A stretch of 64,000 bases of DNA from Sporomusaceae bacterium UBA7701 (GTDB taxonomy: Bacteria; Bacillota; Negativicutes; Sporomusales; UBA7701): the NCBI GenBank assembly GCA_002482545.1, contig DLGF01000020.1, positions 275,850 through 339,849 of the forward strand, given 5' to 3'. The notes below the pieces were generated by a model that was not told where the DNA came from, did no database searches, and saw nothing but the letters and a program-made list of their open reading frames with translations. A program made the position numbers and the translations under genes. How positions within the stretch are numbered: position 1 is the first letter of the stretch; each line of letters begins with the position of its first letter. Below, piece after piece: positions 39,547 through 47,637 of this stretch.

Positions 39547-40086
39547 ATGGGAATATTTGACCGTATCATTCTGTCCATCTATACCTTTCTGCTGACTTTT
39601 TTATCGCTCGGCGTAATCTTGCTTTCGCTGCGCCTTATTCCTTTGGACATGGTGGGGACAAGCCTCTCCCGCCTTTACGGCCAATGGGAGGCCGGCCTGG
39701 TCGGCGCGGTGTTTTTGCTGGTCAGCGTCCGGCTTTTGCTGGCCGGACTGCGCTCGCGCCGCGGCCGCAAAACCATTGTCCATCATAACGATATGGGGGA
39801 TGTGCATATCGCGCTGACCGCCGTTGAGAACCTGGTGGAGAAAACCGCCAGGCACATTCGCGGGGTGCGCGGGGTCAAGGTAACCGCCATCCACACCGGC
39901 GCGGGCCTCACCGTCAATCTGCGGGCGGTCGTCAGCCCGGAAAGCAACGTGCCCAGCGTGACGGCGGAGATCCAGTCGCGGGTTCATGAGTATATCAAAA
40001 ACACGGTGGGAATCGAACTCGCCGATCTGGGGATCTTTGTGGAGAATATCTCCAATGACTTTAAATCCAAGCACCGGGTCGAATAG
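39547..40086 (+). CDS. amaP: Alkaline shock response membrane anchor protein AmaP
   Basis: 179 residues: two N-terminal membrane segments (about 8-30 and 50-72) and a C-terminal Asp23-like domain (GDVHIALTAVENLVEKTARHIRGVRGVKVTA, IGIELADLGIFVENI-like end). AmaP anchors Asp23 at the membrane. It is placed directly after the Asp23 gene and before a DUF2273 protein, the usual three-gene arrangement. Confidence 0.9.
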   Translation: MGIFDRIILSIYTFLLTFLSLGVILLSLRLIPLDMVGTSLSRLYGQWEAGLVGAVFLLVSVRLLLAGLRSRRGRKTIVHHNDMGDVHIALTAVENLVEKTARHIRGVRGVKVTAIHTGAGLTVNLRAVVSPESNVPSVTAEIQSRVHEYIKNTVGIELADLGIFVENISNDFKSKHRVE

Positions 40087-40098
40087 GGGGCAGACGAA

Positions 40099-40326
40099 AT
40101 GGACCGCAAATTGCTGGAAGAGCTGTGGCAGCAGCACAGCGGAAAGATTGTGGGCGTCACGGCCGGGCTTGTCCTGGGCATTCTGATCATTACCTTCGGC
40201 TTTTTCCGGACCTTGTTCGTCCTCTTTTGCGTTATCGCCGGCTATGTCATCGGCAAACGCATCGACGAAAAAGAAGACATCATGGACATTTTGGACAAGC
40301 TATTACCACCGGGCTACCATCGGTAA
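40099..40326 (+). CDS. DUF2273 family small membrane protein
   Basis: 75 residues with two close hydrophobic segments (IVGVTAGLVLGILIITFGFFRTLFV and LFCVIAGYVIGKRIDEKED). The FFRTLFVLFCVIAGYVIGKRID pattern is the DUF2273 hallmark. Genes of this family sit with asp23/amaP and probably assist in their membrane assembly. It is 12 bp after amaP and 18 bp before nusB. Confidence 0.88.
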   Translation: MDRKLLEELWQQHSGKIVGVTAGLVLGILIITFGFFRTLFVLFCVIAGYVIGKRIDEKEDIMDILDKLLPPGYHR

Positions 40327-40344
40327 ACGAAGCGAGGGACATAT

Positions 40345-40758
40345 ATGAGTCGACGAAAAGCAAGGGAAATTGCACTCCAGAGCCTGTTCCAGATGGATTA
40401 CAACGCCACCGGTCCCGAACAGGCGCTGGCCACGGCCTTCGAAGAAGCCGGCGAGGTCACGGAAGGCACCCGGACCTATGCCCAGGAGGTCGTCATGGGC
40501 ACCCGGGACCATTTAACCGAAGTGGACAAAATCATCAGCGACGTTTCCATCGAATGGAAGCTCGACCGAATGGCGGGCGTGGACCGCAATATTGCCAGAA
40601 TCGCCGTATATGAAATGAATTTCGGCGATGAAGACCTGCCCCCGAACGTCGTTATCAATGAAGCGGTCGAATTGGCCAAGCTGTACGGCACCGACGAGTC
40701 CAGCCGGTTTATCAACGGAATACTGGGTTCGCTGGTGAAAAACAGGCTCAAGGCATGA
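40345..40758 (+). CDS. nusB: Transcription antitermination factor NusB
   Basis: A 137-residue helical protein that with NusE (S10) binds boxA of rRNA leaders for antitermination. Family marks are SRRKAREIALQSLFQMDYN at the start and ERLPPNVVINEAVELAK-like DLPPNVVINEAVELAKLYGTDES, then RFINGILGSLVK at the end. Its stop overlaps the ATG of the next gene (ATGA), beginning a long housekeeping run that extends to recN. Confidence 0.96.
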   Translation: MSRRKAREIALQSLFQMDYNATGPEQALATAFEEAGEVTEGTRTYAQEVVMGTRDHLTEVDKIISDVSIEWKLDRMAGVDRNIARIAVYEMNFGDEDLPPNVVINEAVELAKLYGTDESSRFINGILGSLVKNRLKA

Positions 40759-41723
40759 AAATGGTTGTCGGCATTGATACTAGCTGCTATACTACCTCGG
40801 TGGCTTTGCTGGACGAGGAAGGCGCGCTGGTGGCGGATGCCCGCAAACCGCTGGCGGTCAAGGCCGGCGGCAAAGGCCTGGCCCAGTCGGAGATGGTTTT
40901 TCAGCATACCCGGAACTTGCCCGAACTCTTCACCGCTGCTTGGGCGCAAATTCCCGGGCGGCCGGAAATCCGCGCGGTCGCGGCGTCCACCCAGCCCCGG
41001 CCGCTTCCCGAGTCTTACATGCCGGCTTTTCTGGTCGGCGCCGGGTACGCCAAAGCGCTGGCGGTAACCCATCAGGTCCCTTTTTCTTCCCTCAGCCATC
41101 AGGAGGGGCATATTCTGGCCGGCCTCTGGTCGGCGAAAGGCCCGGCCGCAGAGTCTTTTCTCGCCGTGCATGCTTCCGGCGGCACGACCGAGATTACCCG
41201 GGTGGAAGCCCGCGCCGGCCGGATGGCGGTCGAAATCCTCGGCGGCACAAGCGATATTGCCGCCGGCCAGTTGGTGGACCGCGTCGGGGTTGCTTTGGCC
41301 CTGCCCTTTCCCGCCGGACCGCATCTTGAGCAGTTGGCGGCGACCGCCGGCGAGCCGGCCGAAATCCCGCCGGCGGTCGAGCGGACCCGCATAAGCTTCG
41401 CCGGCCCGGAAACCCATGCCAAGCGGCTGCTGGCCAGGGGCGAAAGCCCCGCCGCCGTTGCCGCCGGGGTCCAGGCCTGCATCGCCGAGTCGGTTGGCCG
41501 CGCCCTTCAGGCCGCGGCGGAACTGACCGGAATCCGGACGGTTCTGCTGGTGGGCGGCGTGATGGCCAATCAGCATATTCGCCGCGCAGTCACTGGAAAA
41601 TTATGCCGGGACGAACGGGTCCGGCTCTATTTCCCGCTGCCGGAATACAGCGGCGACAACGCGGTGGGGGCGGCGTACTTCGCCTGGAGAGTCAAGCACT
41701 CGGACGGCCAAATTCGCATATGA
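40755..41723 (+). CDS. Kae1/TsaD-like paralog (O-sialoglycoprotein-endopeptidase-like, YgjD family branch)
   Basis: 322 residues with the ASKHA fold of TsaD: GIDTSCYTTSVALLDEEG (phosphate 1), SHQEGHILAGL carrying the HxxxH metal pair, LAVHASGGTTEITRV, DIAAGQLVDRVGVALALPFPAGPHLE and VLLVGGVMANQHI. Standard TsaD makes the t6A tRNA base and is usually clustered with tsaB/tsaE, not with nusB. This shorter version next to nusB/xseA is a recurrent second paralog in Firmicutes with no settled role. It lacks the long C-terminal helices of TsaD. The primary tsaD would lie elsewhere in the genome. Confidence 0.85.
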   Translation: MKMVVGIDTSCYTTSVALLDEEGALVADARKPLAVKAGGKGLAQSEMVFQHTRNLPELFTAAWAQIPGRPEIRAVAASTQPRPLPESYMPAFLVGAGYAKALAVTHQVPFSSLSHQEGHILAGLWSAKGPAAESFLAVHASGGTTEITRVEARAGRMAVEILGGTSDIAAGQLVDRVGVALALPFPAGPHLEQLAATAGEPAEIPPAVERTRISFAGPETHAKRLLARGESPAAVAAGVQACIAESVGRALQAAAELTGIRTVLLVGGVMANQHIRRAVTGKLCRDERVRLYFPLPEYSGDNAVGAAYFAWRVKHSDGQIRI

Positions 41724-41752
41724 TACATAAAATCATGTGCGGAGGTGGCGAT

Positions 41753-41887
41753 ATGTTGGCATATACTTTGGGTGGCGCTGCTGTGGGGGTCTTGATCGGC
41801 TATTTGATTCCGCCCGGCCATTTTTTCTGGTTTGTGGTGGGCGCGATCAGCGGCTGCCTGTTCCAACGTTACGTAAATCGCAGATGA
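41753..41887 (+). CDS. Small hydrophobic glycine-rich protein (44 aa), function unknown
   Basis: A short gene with a strong GGAGGTGG site 5 bp before ATG 41753. The product has two hydrophobic, glycine-spaced segments (LGGAAVGVLIGYLIP and FFWFVVGAISGCLFQ) and a basic end RYVNRR, so it should be a small membrane hairpin. A terminator with eight T residues begins 5 bp after the stop, which supports real translation. A longer in-frame extension upstream overlaps the TsaD-like gene and lacks a ribosome-binding site. I do not recognise the family. Confidence 0.7.
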   Translation: MLAYTLGGAAVGVLIGYLIPPGHFFWFVVGAISGCLFQRYVNRR

Positions 41888-41891
41888 GATT

Positions 41892-41913
41892 CAGACTTTT
41901 GTCTGTTTTTTTT
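41892..41913 (+). terminator. Intrinsic terminator after the 44-aa gene
   Basis: CAGAC-TTTT-GTCTG followed by eight T residues. Confidence 0.85.
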
Positions 41914-41961
41914 GTCTAGCGGAAAACCGACCCGTGGATGAACACCTTTACGGCGCCTGAA

Positions 41962-41984
41962 GCTCGGCGTAAGCCGGGTTTTCT
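41962..41984 (+). terminator. Terminator-like hairpin shared with the alaS terminator
   Basis: CTCGGC-GTAA-GCCGGG followed by TTTTCT; 22 of 23 positions equal the unit at 22171-22193, the loop difference being GTAA versus GCAA. Confidence 0.75.
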
Positions 41985-42035
41985 AATGCGTCGTTCCCAT
42001 ATAGATCAGGCTAGATTGATTTACAGGTGATAAGC

Positions 42036-43292
42036 ATGACTGTATTGACTGTTGGTGCCGTTACCCGCTACATTAAAAACTTGATGGAGCAGGACGAGAC
42101 GCTGCGCGAGGTTTTCGTCCGCGGCGAAATTTCGAATTTTAAACGCCATTATTCCGGCCACTGCTATTTTACGCTGAAGGATAGCGAAGCGACCCTGCGG
42201 GCGGTCATGTTCCGCGGCCGGGCGCAGTTTTTGAAATTCGAGCCCAAAGACGGGCTGAAGGTCATCGCCGGAGGGCAGATTTCCCTGTTCGAGCGGGACG
42301 GCCAGTATCAACTGTATGTGGAGCAGCTCATTCCCGAAGGCATGGGGGAACTGAGCCTTGCTTTCGCCCAGTTGAAGGACAAGCTGACCGCCGAAGGTCT
42401 TTTCGAGGAAAGCCGGAAAAAGCCGCTGCCGCTGTTGCCGGCGGCGGTCGGCATCGTCACGTCGCCGACCGGGGCGGCGGTGCGCGACATTGTGACTGTT
42501 GCCAAACGGCGCCACCCCGGTGTTCCGCTGGTCTTATTTCCCGTACAGGTCCAGGGGCCCGAGGCTCCGGGACAGATTGCCGCAGCCATCGACCGGCTCG
42601 ACCGTTCGCAGCTGGTGGATGTAATGATCGTCGGGCGCGGCGGCGGCAGTCTGGAAGAACTCTGGGCCTTTAACGACGAACGCGTGGTTCGGGCCATCGC
42701 CGCCGCCCAAACCCCTGTCGTGTCGGCGGTCGGCCATCAGACCGACTATACCCTGGCCGATTTTGCCGCCGACCGGCGGGCCGCCACGCCTTCCCAGGCG
42801 GCGGAGCTGGTCGTGCCGGACGTCCGGGAACTCATAAAGTACCTAACGGCGATGCGGACCACTCTGCACAGCCGGATGCAAAAACTTCTGGAAAACCGGC
42901 GGGCCCGCCTGGAGCGGTGTCTCGACAGCCGGGTGTTTTCCCGGCCGGAAAGCCTGCTTGCCGACCGGCGGCAGTTGGTGGACGGGCTGATGCAGAGACT
43001 GCCGCAGGCTCTCAGGGCCCTGGTGCTGGCCAAGCAGCACCGGCTCAGCTTGGCGGCGGAAAAACTTACGGTGCTCAGCCCCCTCGGCGTATTGGCAAGG
43101 GGCTACAGCATCGCCCGCACGCTGGACGGCGAGGTGGTGCGCCGGGCAGGAGCGGTTTTCCCGGGGCAGCTTCTTGACGTGGTGCTGCACAGAGGAGCGC
43201 TCACTGTCCAGGTATTAACGGCGGAGGAGGATGAGGAGAATGGCGAAAAAGCTCCGCGAGCAGCGAAGCCCGGCCAACAATGTATGTTTTGA
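42036..43292 (+). CDS. xseA: Exodeoxyribonuclease VII large subunit
   Basis: A 418-residue subunit of ExoVII, which degrades single-stranded DNA from both ends. An OB-fold starts the protein (VRGEISNFKRHYSGHCYFTLKD), followed by the catalytic core VGIVTSPTGAAVRDI, DVMIVGRGGGSLEELWAFNDE, VVSAVGHQTDYTLADFAADRRAATPSQAAE, then a long coiled coil and LGVLARGYSIARTLDG. ATG 42036 is preferred behind AGGTGA; GTG 42027 is on that site. The final residues overlap xseB by 53 bp. Confidence 0.96.
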   Translation: MTVLTVGAVTRYIKNLMEQDETLREVFVRGEISNFKRHYSGHCYFTLKDSEATLRAVMFRGRAQFLKFEPKDGLKVIAGGQISLFERDGQYQLYVEQLIPEGMGELSLAFAQLKDKLTAEGLFEESRKKPLPLLPAAVGIVTSPTGAAVRDIVTVAKRRHPGVPLVLFPVQVQGPEAPGQIAAAIDRLDRSQLVDVMIVGRGGGSLEELWAFNDERVVRAIAAAQTPVVSAVGHQTDYTLADFAADRRAATPSQAAELVVPDVRELIKYLTAMRTTLHSRMQKLLENRRARLERCLDSRVFSRPESLLADRRQLVDGLMQRLPQALRALVLAKQHRLSLAAEKLTVLSPLGVLARGYSIARTLDGEVVRRAGAVFPGQLLDVVLHRGALTVQVLTAEEDEENGEKAPRAAKPGQQCMF

Positions 43293-43512
43293 AGAGGCAT
43301 TAGGAAAATTAGAAATGATCGTAAAAGAATTGGAGAACGGCGACCTGGCGTTGGAGGAGGCTCTGGCCCGGTTCGCCGAAGGCGTGGAGTTGTCGCAGGT
43401 TTGCCTGAGCCAGTTGAATCGCGCGGAAACGACCCTCGATAAAATCCTGCGCGAGGAGAAAGGGCAGCTTGTCGAACAGCCGCTGGTGCTGGGGGAGGAA
43501 GAGAAATGCTGA
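43240..43512 (+). CDS. xseB: Exodeoxyribonuclease VII small subunit
   Basis: A 90-residue helical protein with the XseB pattern CFEEALGKLEMIVKELENGDLALEEALARFAEGVEL. Several copies wrap each XseA coiled coil. ATG 43240 has GGAGGAGG at good spacing; an in-frame ATG at 43231 abuts it. The start is well inside xseA, so translation is coupled, and its stop overlaps ispA by 7 bp. Confidence 0.95.
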   Translation: MAKKLREQRSPANNVCFEEALGKLEMIVKELENGDLALEEALARFAEGVELSQVCLSQLNRAETTLDKILREEKGQLVEQPLVLGEEEKC

Positions 43513-44384
43513 AAGAATACATCCGCCGCAAGGCGGCGCTGATCGACCAGTCCCTGGATGAACTTCTTCCTTCGCAGGACACCTATCCGCCGGTAATCTA
43601 TGAAGCCATGCGCTACAGCATTTTTGCCGGCGGCAAACGGCTCCGCCCGGTGCTGCTGATGGCGGCGGCCGACGCGGCCGGCGGCAATGGCGAGACCTTC
43701 CGGCATGTGGCCTGCGGTCTGGAAATGATTCACACCTATTCGCTCATTCACGACGACCTGCCGGCGATGGACAACGACGATTACCGCCGGGGCAAACTCA
43801 CCAACCACAAGGTCTATGGCGAAGGCATGGCCGTCCTGGCCGGGGATGGGCTGCTGACCGCCGCTTTCGAGGTAATGCTGGACCAGCCGGGCGTCGATCC
43901 CGCCGTGCTGGTCCGGGTGGTGCGGGAGATCGCGCTGGCGGCCGGACCCCGGGGAATGGTCGGCGGCCAGGCGGTTGATCTGATCTCGGAAGGCCGGGCT
44001 ATCGACGGGAAAACCCTTACCTTTATGCACCGGGCGAAGACCGGGGCGATGTTTCGGGCCTCCATCCGGGCCGGGGCGTTGCTGGCGGGGGCGTCGGAGG
44101 AACAACTGGCGGCGCTGACCGAATATGCCGAGCAATTCGGTCTGGCCTTTCAGATTACCGACGATATCCTGGATGTCACCGGCACCCAGGAGAAGATCGG
44201 CAAACCGGTCGGCAGCGACGTCCGCAATCAGAAGGTGACCTATGTCACGCTGTATTCCATCCTCGCCGCCCGGCAGCTCGCCCGGGAATCGGTGGACAAA
44301 GCCTTGTCCGAGCTGGAGGGGTTCGGCGGCGAGGCCGAAATCTTGCGCGAACTGGTGAAATATCTCTTATCACGGGACAGTTGA
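43506..44384 (+). CDS. ispA: Farnesyl/geranyl diphosphate synthase (polyprenyl synthetase)
   Basis: A 292-residue trans-prenyltransferase that condenses IPP onto allylic diphosphates. The first aspartate-rich motif is DDLPAMDNDD (with the two-residue insertion of bacterial FPP synthases), the second DDILD. GGKRLRPVLL and GGQAVDLIS are typical. It directly follows xseB and precedes dxs, the usual isoprenoid cluster; DXS supplies precursors via the MEP pathway. Product chain length is most likely C15. Confidence 0.93.
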   Translation: MLKEYIRRKAALIDQSLDELLPSQDTYPPVIYEAMRYSIFAGGKRLRPVLLMAAADAAGGNGETFRHVACGLEMIHTYSLIHDDLPAMDNDDYRRGKLTNHKVYGEGMAVLAGDGLLTAAFEVMLDQPGVDPAVLVRVVREIALAAGPRGMVGGQAVDLISEGRAIDGKTLTFMHRAKTGAMFRASIRAGALLAGASEEQLAALTEYAEQFGLAFQITDDILDVTGTQEKIGKPVGSDVRNQKVTYVTLYSILAARQLARESVDKALSELEGFGGEAEILRELVKYLLSRDS

Positions 44385-44393
44385 GGTGTTTGT

Positions 44394-44849
44394 ATGACCG
44401 AAATCGCCGTCGCCGCGGGGAAGAATGTCGTGCTGGTATCGGCGCTTACCGCGTGGGCGATTGCCCAAATCCTCAAAACCATGACCGCCTTTTGGAAACA
44501 CCGGGAATTCCGGGCCGAACGGATGATCGGAGCCGGCGGCATGCCCAGCTCCCATACGTCGCTGGTGGTAAGCCTGGCCTGCGCCGTCGGCTTTCACGAC
44601 GGTTTCGAAGCGCCGCTGTTCGCCGTCGCGGCCGTGCTGGCCGGCATTGTCATGTACGATGCCGCCGGCGTGCGGCGGGCGGCCGGCAAGCAGGCCAAGG
44701 TGCTCAACAAGCTGGTCCATGAGCTGCGGGTCGAGCACACGGTGAAAGAGGCGCGGCTCAAGGAACTGCTCGGCCATACCCCGCTGGAGGTTTTGGCGGG
44801 GGCTCTTCTCGGGCTGGCGGTGGCCTATGCCTTCCACCGATTTTATTGA
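44394..44849 (+). CDS. Divergent PAP2 family protein (DUF212, YuiD-type)
   Basis: A 151-residue membrane protein with about four hydrophobic segments. MIGAGGMPSSHTSLVVSLACAVG carries the PSSHT motif resembling the PAP2 phosphatase His loop. YDAAGVRRAAGKQAKVLNKL and LLGHTPLEVLAGALLGL are DUF212 marks, the second holding a GHTP phosphatase-like His. It may dephosphorylate lipid-linked or prenyl phosphates, which would suit its place between ispA and dxs; that is inference. It lies 9 bp after ispA. Confidence 0.88.
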   Translation: MTEIAVAAGKNVVLVSALTAWAIAQILKTMTAFWKHREFRAERMIGAGGMPSSHTSLVVSLACAVGFHDGFEAPLFAVAAVLAGIVMYDAAGVRRAAGKQAKVLNKLVHELRVEHTVKEARLKELLGHTPLEVLAGALLGLAVAYAFHRFY

Positions 44850-44869
44850 TGAAAACTGGCGAAATAGTA

Positions 44870-44878
44870 TGCTATAAT
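44870..44878 (+). promoter_or_regulatory. Extended -10 promoter before dxs
   Basis: TGCTATAAT (44870-44878) is a perfect extended -10. No -35 of good spacing is visible (TTGATG is 21 bp upstream). It gives dxs its own start about 45 bp before the TTG codon. Confidence 0.55.
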
Positions 44879-44930
44879 AATATAGCGATTATTATGTGCG
44901 CCGGTTTTGCTGAAAAGAGGGGAAATTCGG

Positions 44931-46817
44931 TTGGACGAAATTCTGACTATGATCGACGGGCCAAAAGATGTGAAAAAACTGTCTCTCACCCAACTCGAAA
45001 AGCTCGCTGGAGAGATCCGCGGGCTTCTTATACATACGGTGTCGCAAAATGGCGGCCACTTGGCGCCCAACCTCGGGGTCGTTGAACTCACCCTTGCCCT
45101 TCACCGGGTTTTCGACAGTCCCCGGGACCGGATCATCTGGGATGTCGGGCATCAGGCCTATGTCCATAAAATTATCACCGGCCGCCGGCGGGAGTTTTCG
45201 ACGCTCAAGCAACTGAACGGGATCAGCGGGTTCCCGAAACGCAGCGAAAGCCCTCATGACGCCTTTGGCACCGGGCATTCGAGCACCTCCATATCGGCGG
45301 CCCTCGGCATGGCTCTCGCCCGGGACCTCAGCCGGGAACAGTACCATGTCCTGGCGGTTATCGGCGACGGCTCGCTGACCGGCGGCCAGGCCTATGAGGC
45401 TTTGAACCACGCCGGACATGTGGGCACCAATCTGAAGGTCATTTTGAATGACAATGAAATGTCGATCGCCAAAAACGTCGGCGCAATGGCGGAATATCTG
45501 GCGAAAATGCGAACCGACCCGGCCTATTTCAAAGCCAAGCGCGACATCGAATATCTCCTGAAACGCATTCCCTCCATTGGCGAGAGCGTGGCCAGAACGG
45601 TGGAGCGGGTCAAGGACAGCCTGAAATATCTCGTTGTTCCCGGGGTTATTTTCGAAGAATTGGGCTTTACTTATCTGGGACCGATCGACGGACACAGCCT
45701 GGCTTCCCTGACCGAGGTCCTCCAGACGGCGAAATCCATCCAGGGGCCCGTCCTGGTGCATGTCGTCACCTGCAAGGGGAAAGGCTACAGCCCGGCTGAA
45801 TGCAACGCCGGCAAGTTTCACGGGGTGGGGCCTTTCTGCATCGAAACCGGGGAAATCATCAAAAACGGCACCAAGCCGACCTATACCGGGGTTTTCGGCG
45901 ACACCCTCATTCAACTGGCCGAGGATAACCGGGACATTATCGCCATCACGGCGGCAATGGCGGAGGGAACGGGACTGAGAAAGTTCGCGGGGAGGTTTCC
46001 CGAGCGGTTTTTCGACGTCGGCATCGCCGAGCCCCATGCCCTCACGCTGGCGGCCGGTCTGGCGGCGGGCGGCAAGCGGCCGGTGGTGGCGATATACTCC
46101 ACCTTCGGGCAGCGGGGCTACGACCAGATCATCCACGACATCTGCCTGCAGGACCTGCCTGTGACGCTGGCCTTCGACCGGGCCGGCGTTGTAGGGGAAG
46201 ACGGGCCTACGCACCAGGGCGTATTTGATTTATCCTATCTTCGTCATATCCCCAATCTCACCGTAATGGCCCCGAAAGACGAAAACGAGCTGCGCCATAT
46301 GCTGGCCACCGCCGTTGCCGGCGCCGGGCCTATGGCCATCCGCTATCCCCGGGGCAGCGGTCTCGGCGTAAACCTGGAGGAGCCGCTCCGGCCGCTGGAA
46401 ATCGGCAGGGCGGAAGAACTGCGCTCCGGGCAGAATGTCGTGCTGGTGGCTGTAGGGGCGATGGTTGATCCTTGTCTGAAGGCCAGTGACTTGCTGGCGG
46501 GCCGGGGGATAAACGCCGGGGTGGTGAACGCCCGGTTCGTCAAACCGCTGGACGAAGACCTGCTGCGCAAGCTGGCCCGGGAAACCGGAATCATTGTAAC
46601 TGTGGAAGATAATATCCTCGCCGGCGGCTTCGGCTCAGCCGTGCTGGAATATATAAACAGTCAAAACCTGCATTGGGCGAAAGTTCTGCGGATCGGCTAT
46701 CCCGACCGCTTCATCGAACACGGCTCGCGGAATGAATTGCTGGATCGCTACAAATTGACCGCCGAGGGGATTGCCGCCACCGTCGGCGACTACCTTCAGC
46801 GGTTCGGGGTGCGGTAA
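44931..46817 (+). CDS. dxs: 1-deoxy-D-xylulose-5-phosphate synthase
   Basis: A 628-residue thiamine-diphosphate enzyme joining pyruvate and glyceraldehyde 3-phosphate, the first step of the MEP isoprenoid pathway. ThDP binding is in GHSSTSISAALG and VIGDGSLTGGQAYEALNHAG with GDG...NDN; the catalytic and substrate part contains MAEGTGL, FDVGIAEPHALTLAAGLA and AFDRAGVVGEDGPTHQGVFDLSYLR. TTG 44931 (Leu-Asp-Glu-Ile-Leu) follows AGAGGGG by 8 bp; in-frame upstream codons lack a site. tlyA starts at the base after the stop. Confidence 0.96.
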   Translation: MDEILTMIDGPKDVKKLSLTQLEKLAGEIRGLLIHTVSQNGGHLAPNLGVVELTLALHRVFDSPRDRIIWDVGHQAYVHKIITGRRREFSTLKQLNGISGFPKRSESPHDAFGTGHSSTSISAALGMALARDLSREQYHVLAVIGDGSLTGGQAYEALNHAGHVGTNLKVILNDNEMSIAKNVGAMAEYLAKMRTDPAYFKAKRDIEYLLKRIPSIGESVARTVERVKDSLKYLVVPGVIFEELGFTYLGPIDGHSLASLTEVLQTAKSIQGPVLVHVVTCKGKGYSPAECNAGKFHGVGPFCIETGEIIKNGTKPTYTGVFGDTLIQLAEDNRDIIAITAAMAEGTGLRKFAGRFPERFFDVGIAEPHALTLAAGLAAGGKRPVVAIYSTFGQRGYDQIIHDICLQDLPVTLAFDRAGVVGEDGPTHQGVFDLSYLRHIPNLTVMAPKDENELRHMLATAVAGAGPMAIRYPRGSGLGVNLEEPLRPLEIGRAEELRSGQNVVLVAVGAMVDPCLKASDLLAGRGINAGVVNARFVKPLDEDLLRKLARETGIIVTVEDNILAGGFGSAVLEYINSQNLHWAKVLRIGYPDRFIEHGSRNELLDRYKLTAEGIAATVGDYLQRFGVR

Positions 46818-47624
46818 ATGGCTAAGGAACGTCTGGATGTGCTCCTGGTGGAACGAGGCCTCGCGGCCAGCCGCGAGCGGGCCAAGGCGGCGATTATGGC
46901 CGGCCGGGTGTTTGTGGAAGGCCAGAAAGTCGACAAGGCCGGCACGATGATCGCCCCCGATGCCCATATCACCACAAGCGGGGACGGCATCGGCTATGTC
47001 AGCCGGGGCGGGCTGAAACTGGCAAAAGCCCTTGCGCATTTCGGCCTTGACCTGAAAGGGCTGGTCATGGCCGATGTCGGCGCGTCCACCGGCGGATTTA
47101 CCGACTGCGCCTTGAAAAACGGCGCTGCGCGCGTCTATGCCGTTGACGTGGGCTACGGCCAGCTTGCCTGGTCGCTGCGCACCGACGAGCGGGTCGTCAA
47201 CCTGGAGCGGACCAATATCCGGGAGGTTACGCCCTCGAAGATCGGGGAACTCCTGGACTTTGTCTCGATCGATGTATCGTTTATTTCGCTGGAAAAGGTT
47301 CTTCCAGTCGTCAAGTCGCTCCTCAAGGAGTCCGGCAGGGCGGTGGCGCTGATCAAGCCGCAATTCGAGGCCGGACGGGAGAAGGTAGGCAAGAAGGGCG
47401 TCGTAAGGGACCCTTCCGTCCACCGGGAAGTCATCGCAAAGGTTGTGGACAACGCCCGCGGCTTGGAGTTCGGCGTCCTGGGCCTTACTTATTCCCCGGT
47501 CAAGGGGCCGGAGGGAAATATCGAATATCTCCTGCTGCTGGCAAGCGCTCCTGCCGGCGGGGATCTGGACGCCGAGGCCATCGATCGGACGGTGGCGGAA
47601 GCCCACGGAACTTTGAACGGGTGA
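46818..47624 (+). CDS. tlyA: TlyA family rRNA (cytidine-2'-O)-methyltransferase
   Basis: A 268-residue protein: an N-terminal S4 RNA-binding domain (KERLDVLLVERGLAASRERAKAAIMAGRV), then an FtsJ-type methyltransferase (MADVGASTGGFTDCAL as motif I, VYAVDVGYGQLAW, and VALIKPQFEAGREKVGKKGVVRD). TlyA 2'-O-methylates cytidines in 16S and 23S rRNA; short variants act on 23S only. The N-terminus starts at the S4 domain without extension, as in the short variant. It sits between dxs and nadK, the common Firmicute order. Confidence 0.92.
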   Translation: MAKERLDVLLVERGLAASRERAKAAIMAGRVFVEGQKVDKAGTMIAPDAHITTSGDGIGYVSRGGLKLAKALAHFGLDLKGLVMADVGASTGGFTDCALKNGAARVYAVDVGYGQLAWSLRTDERVVNLERTNIREVTPSKIGELLDFVSIDVSFISLEKVLPVVKSLLKESGRAVALIKPQFEAGREKVGKKGVVRDPSVHREVIAKVVDNARGLEFGVLGLTYSPVKGPEGNIEYLLLLASAPAGGDLDAEAIDRTVAEAHGTLNG

Positions 47625-47637
47625 TGGAGGGGAAATC

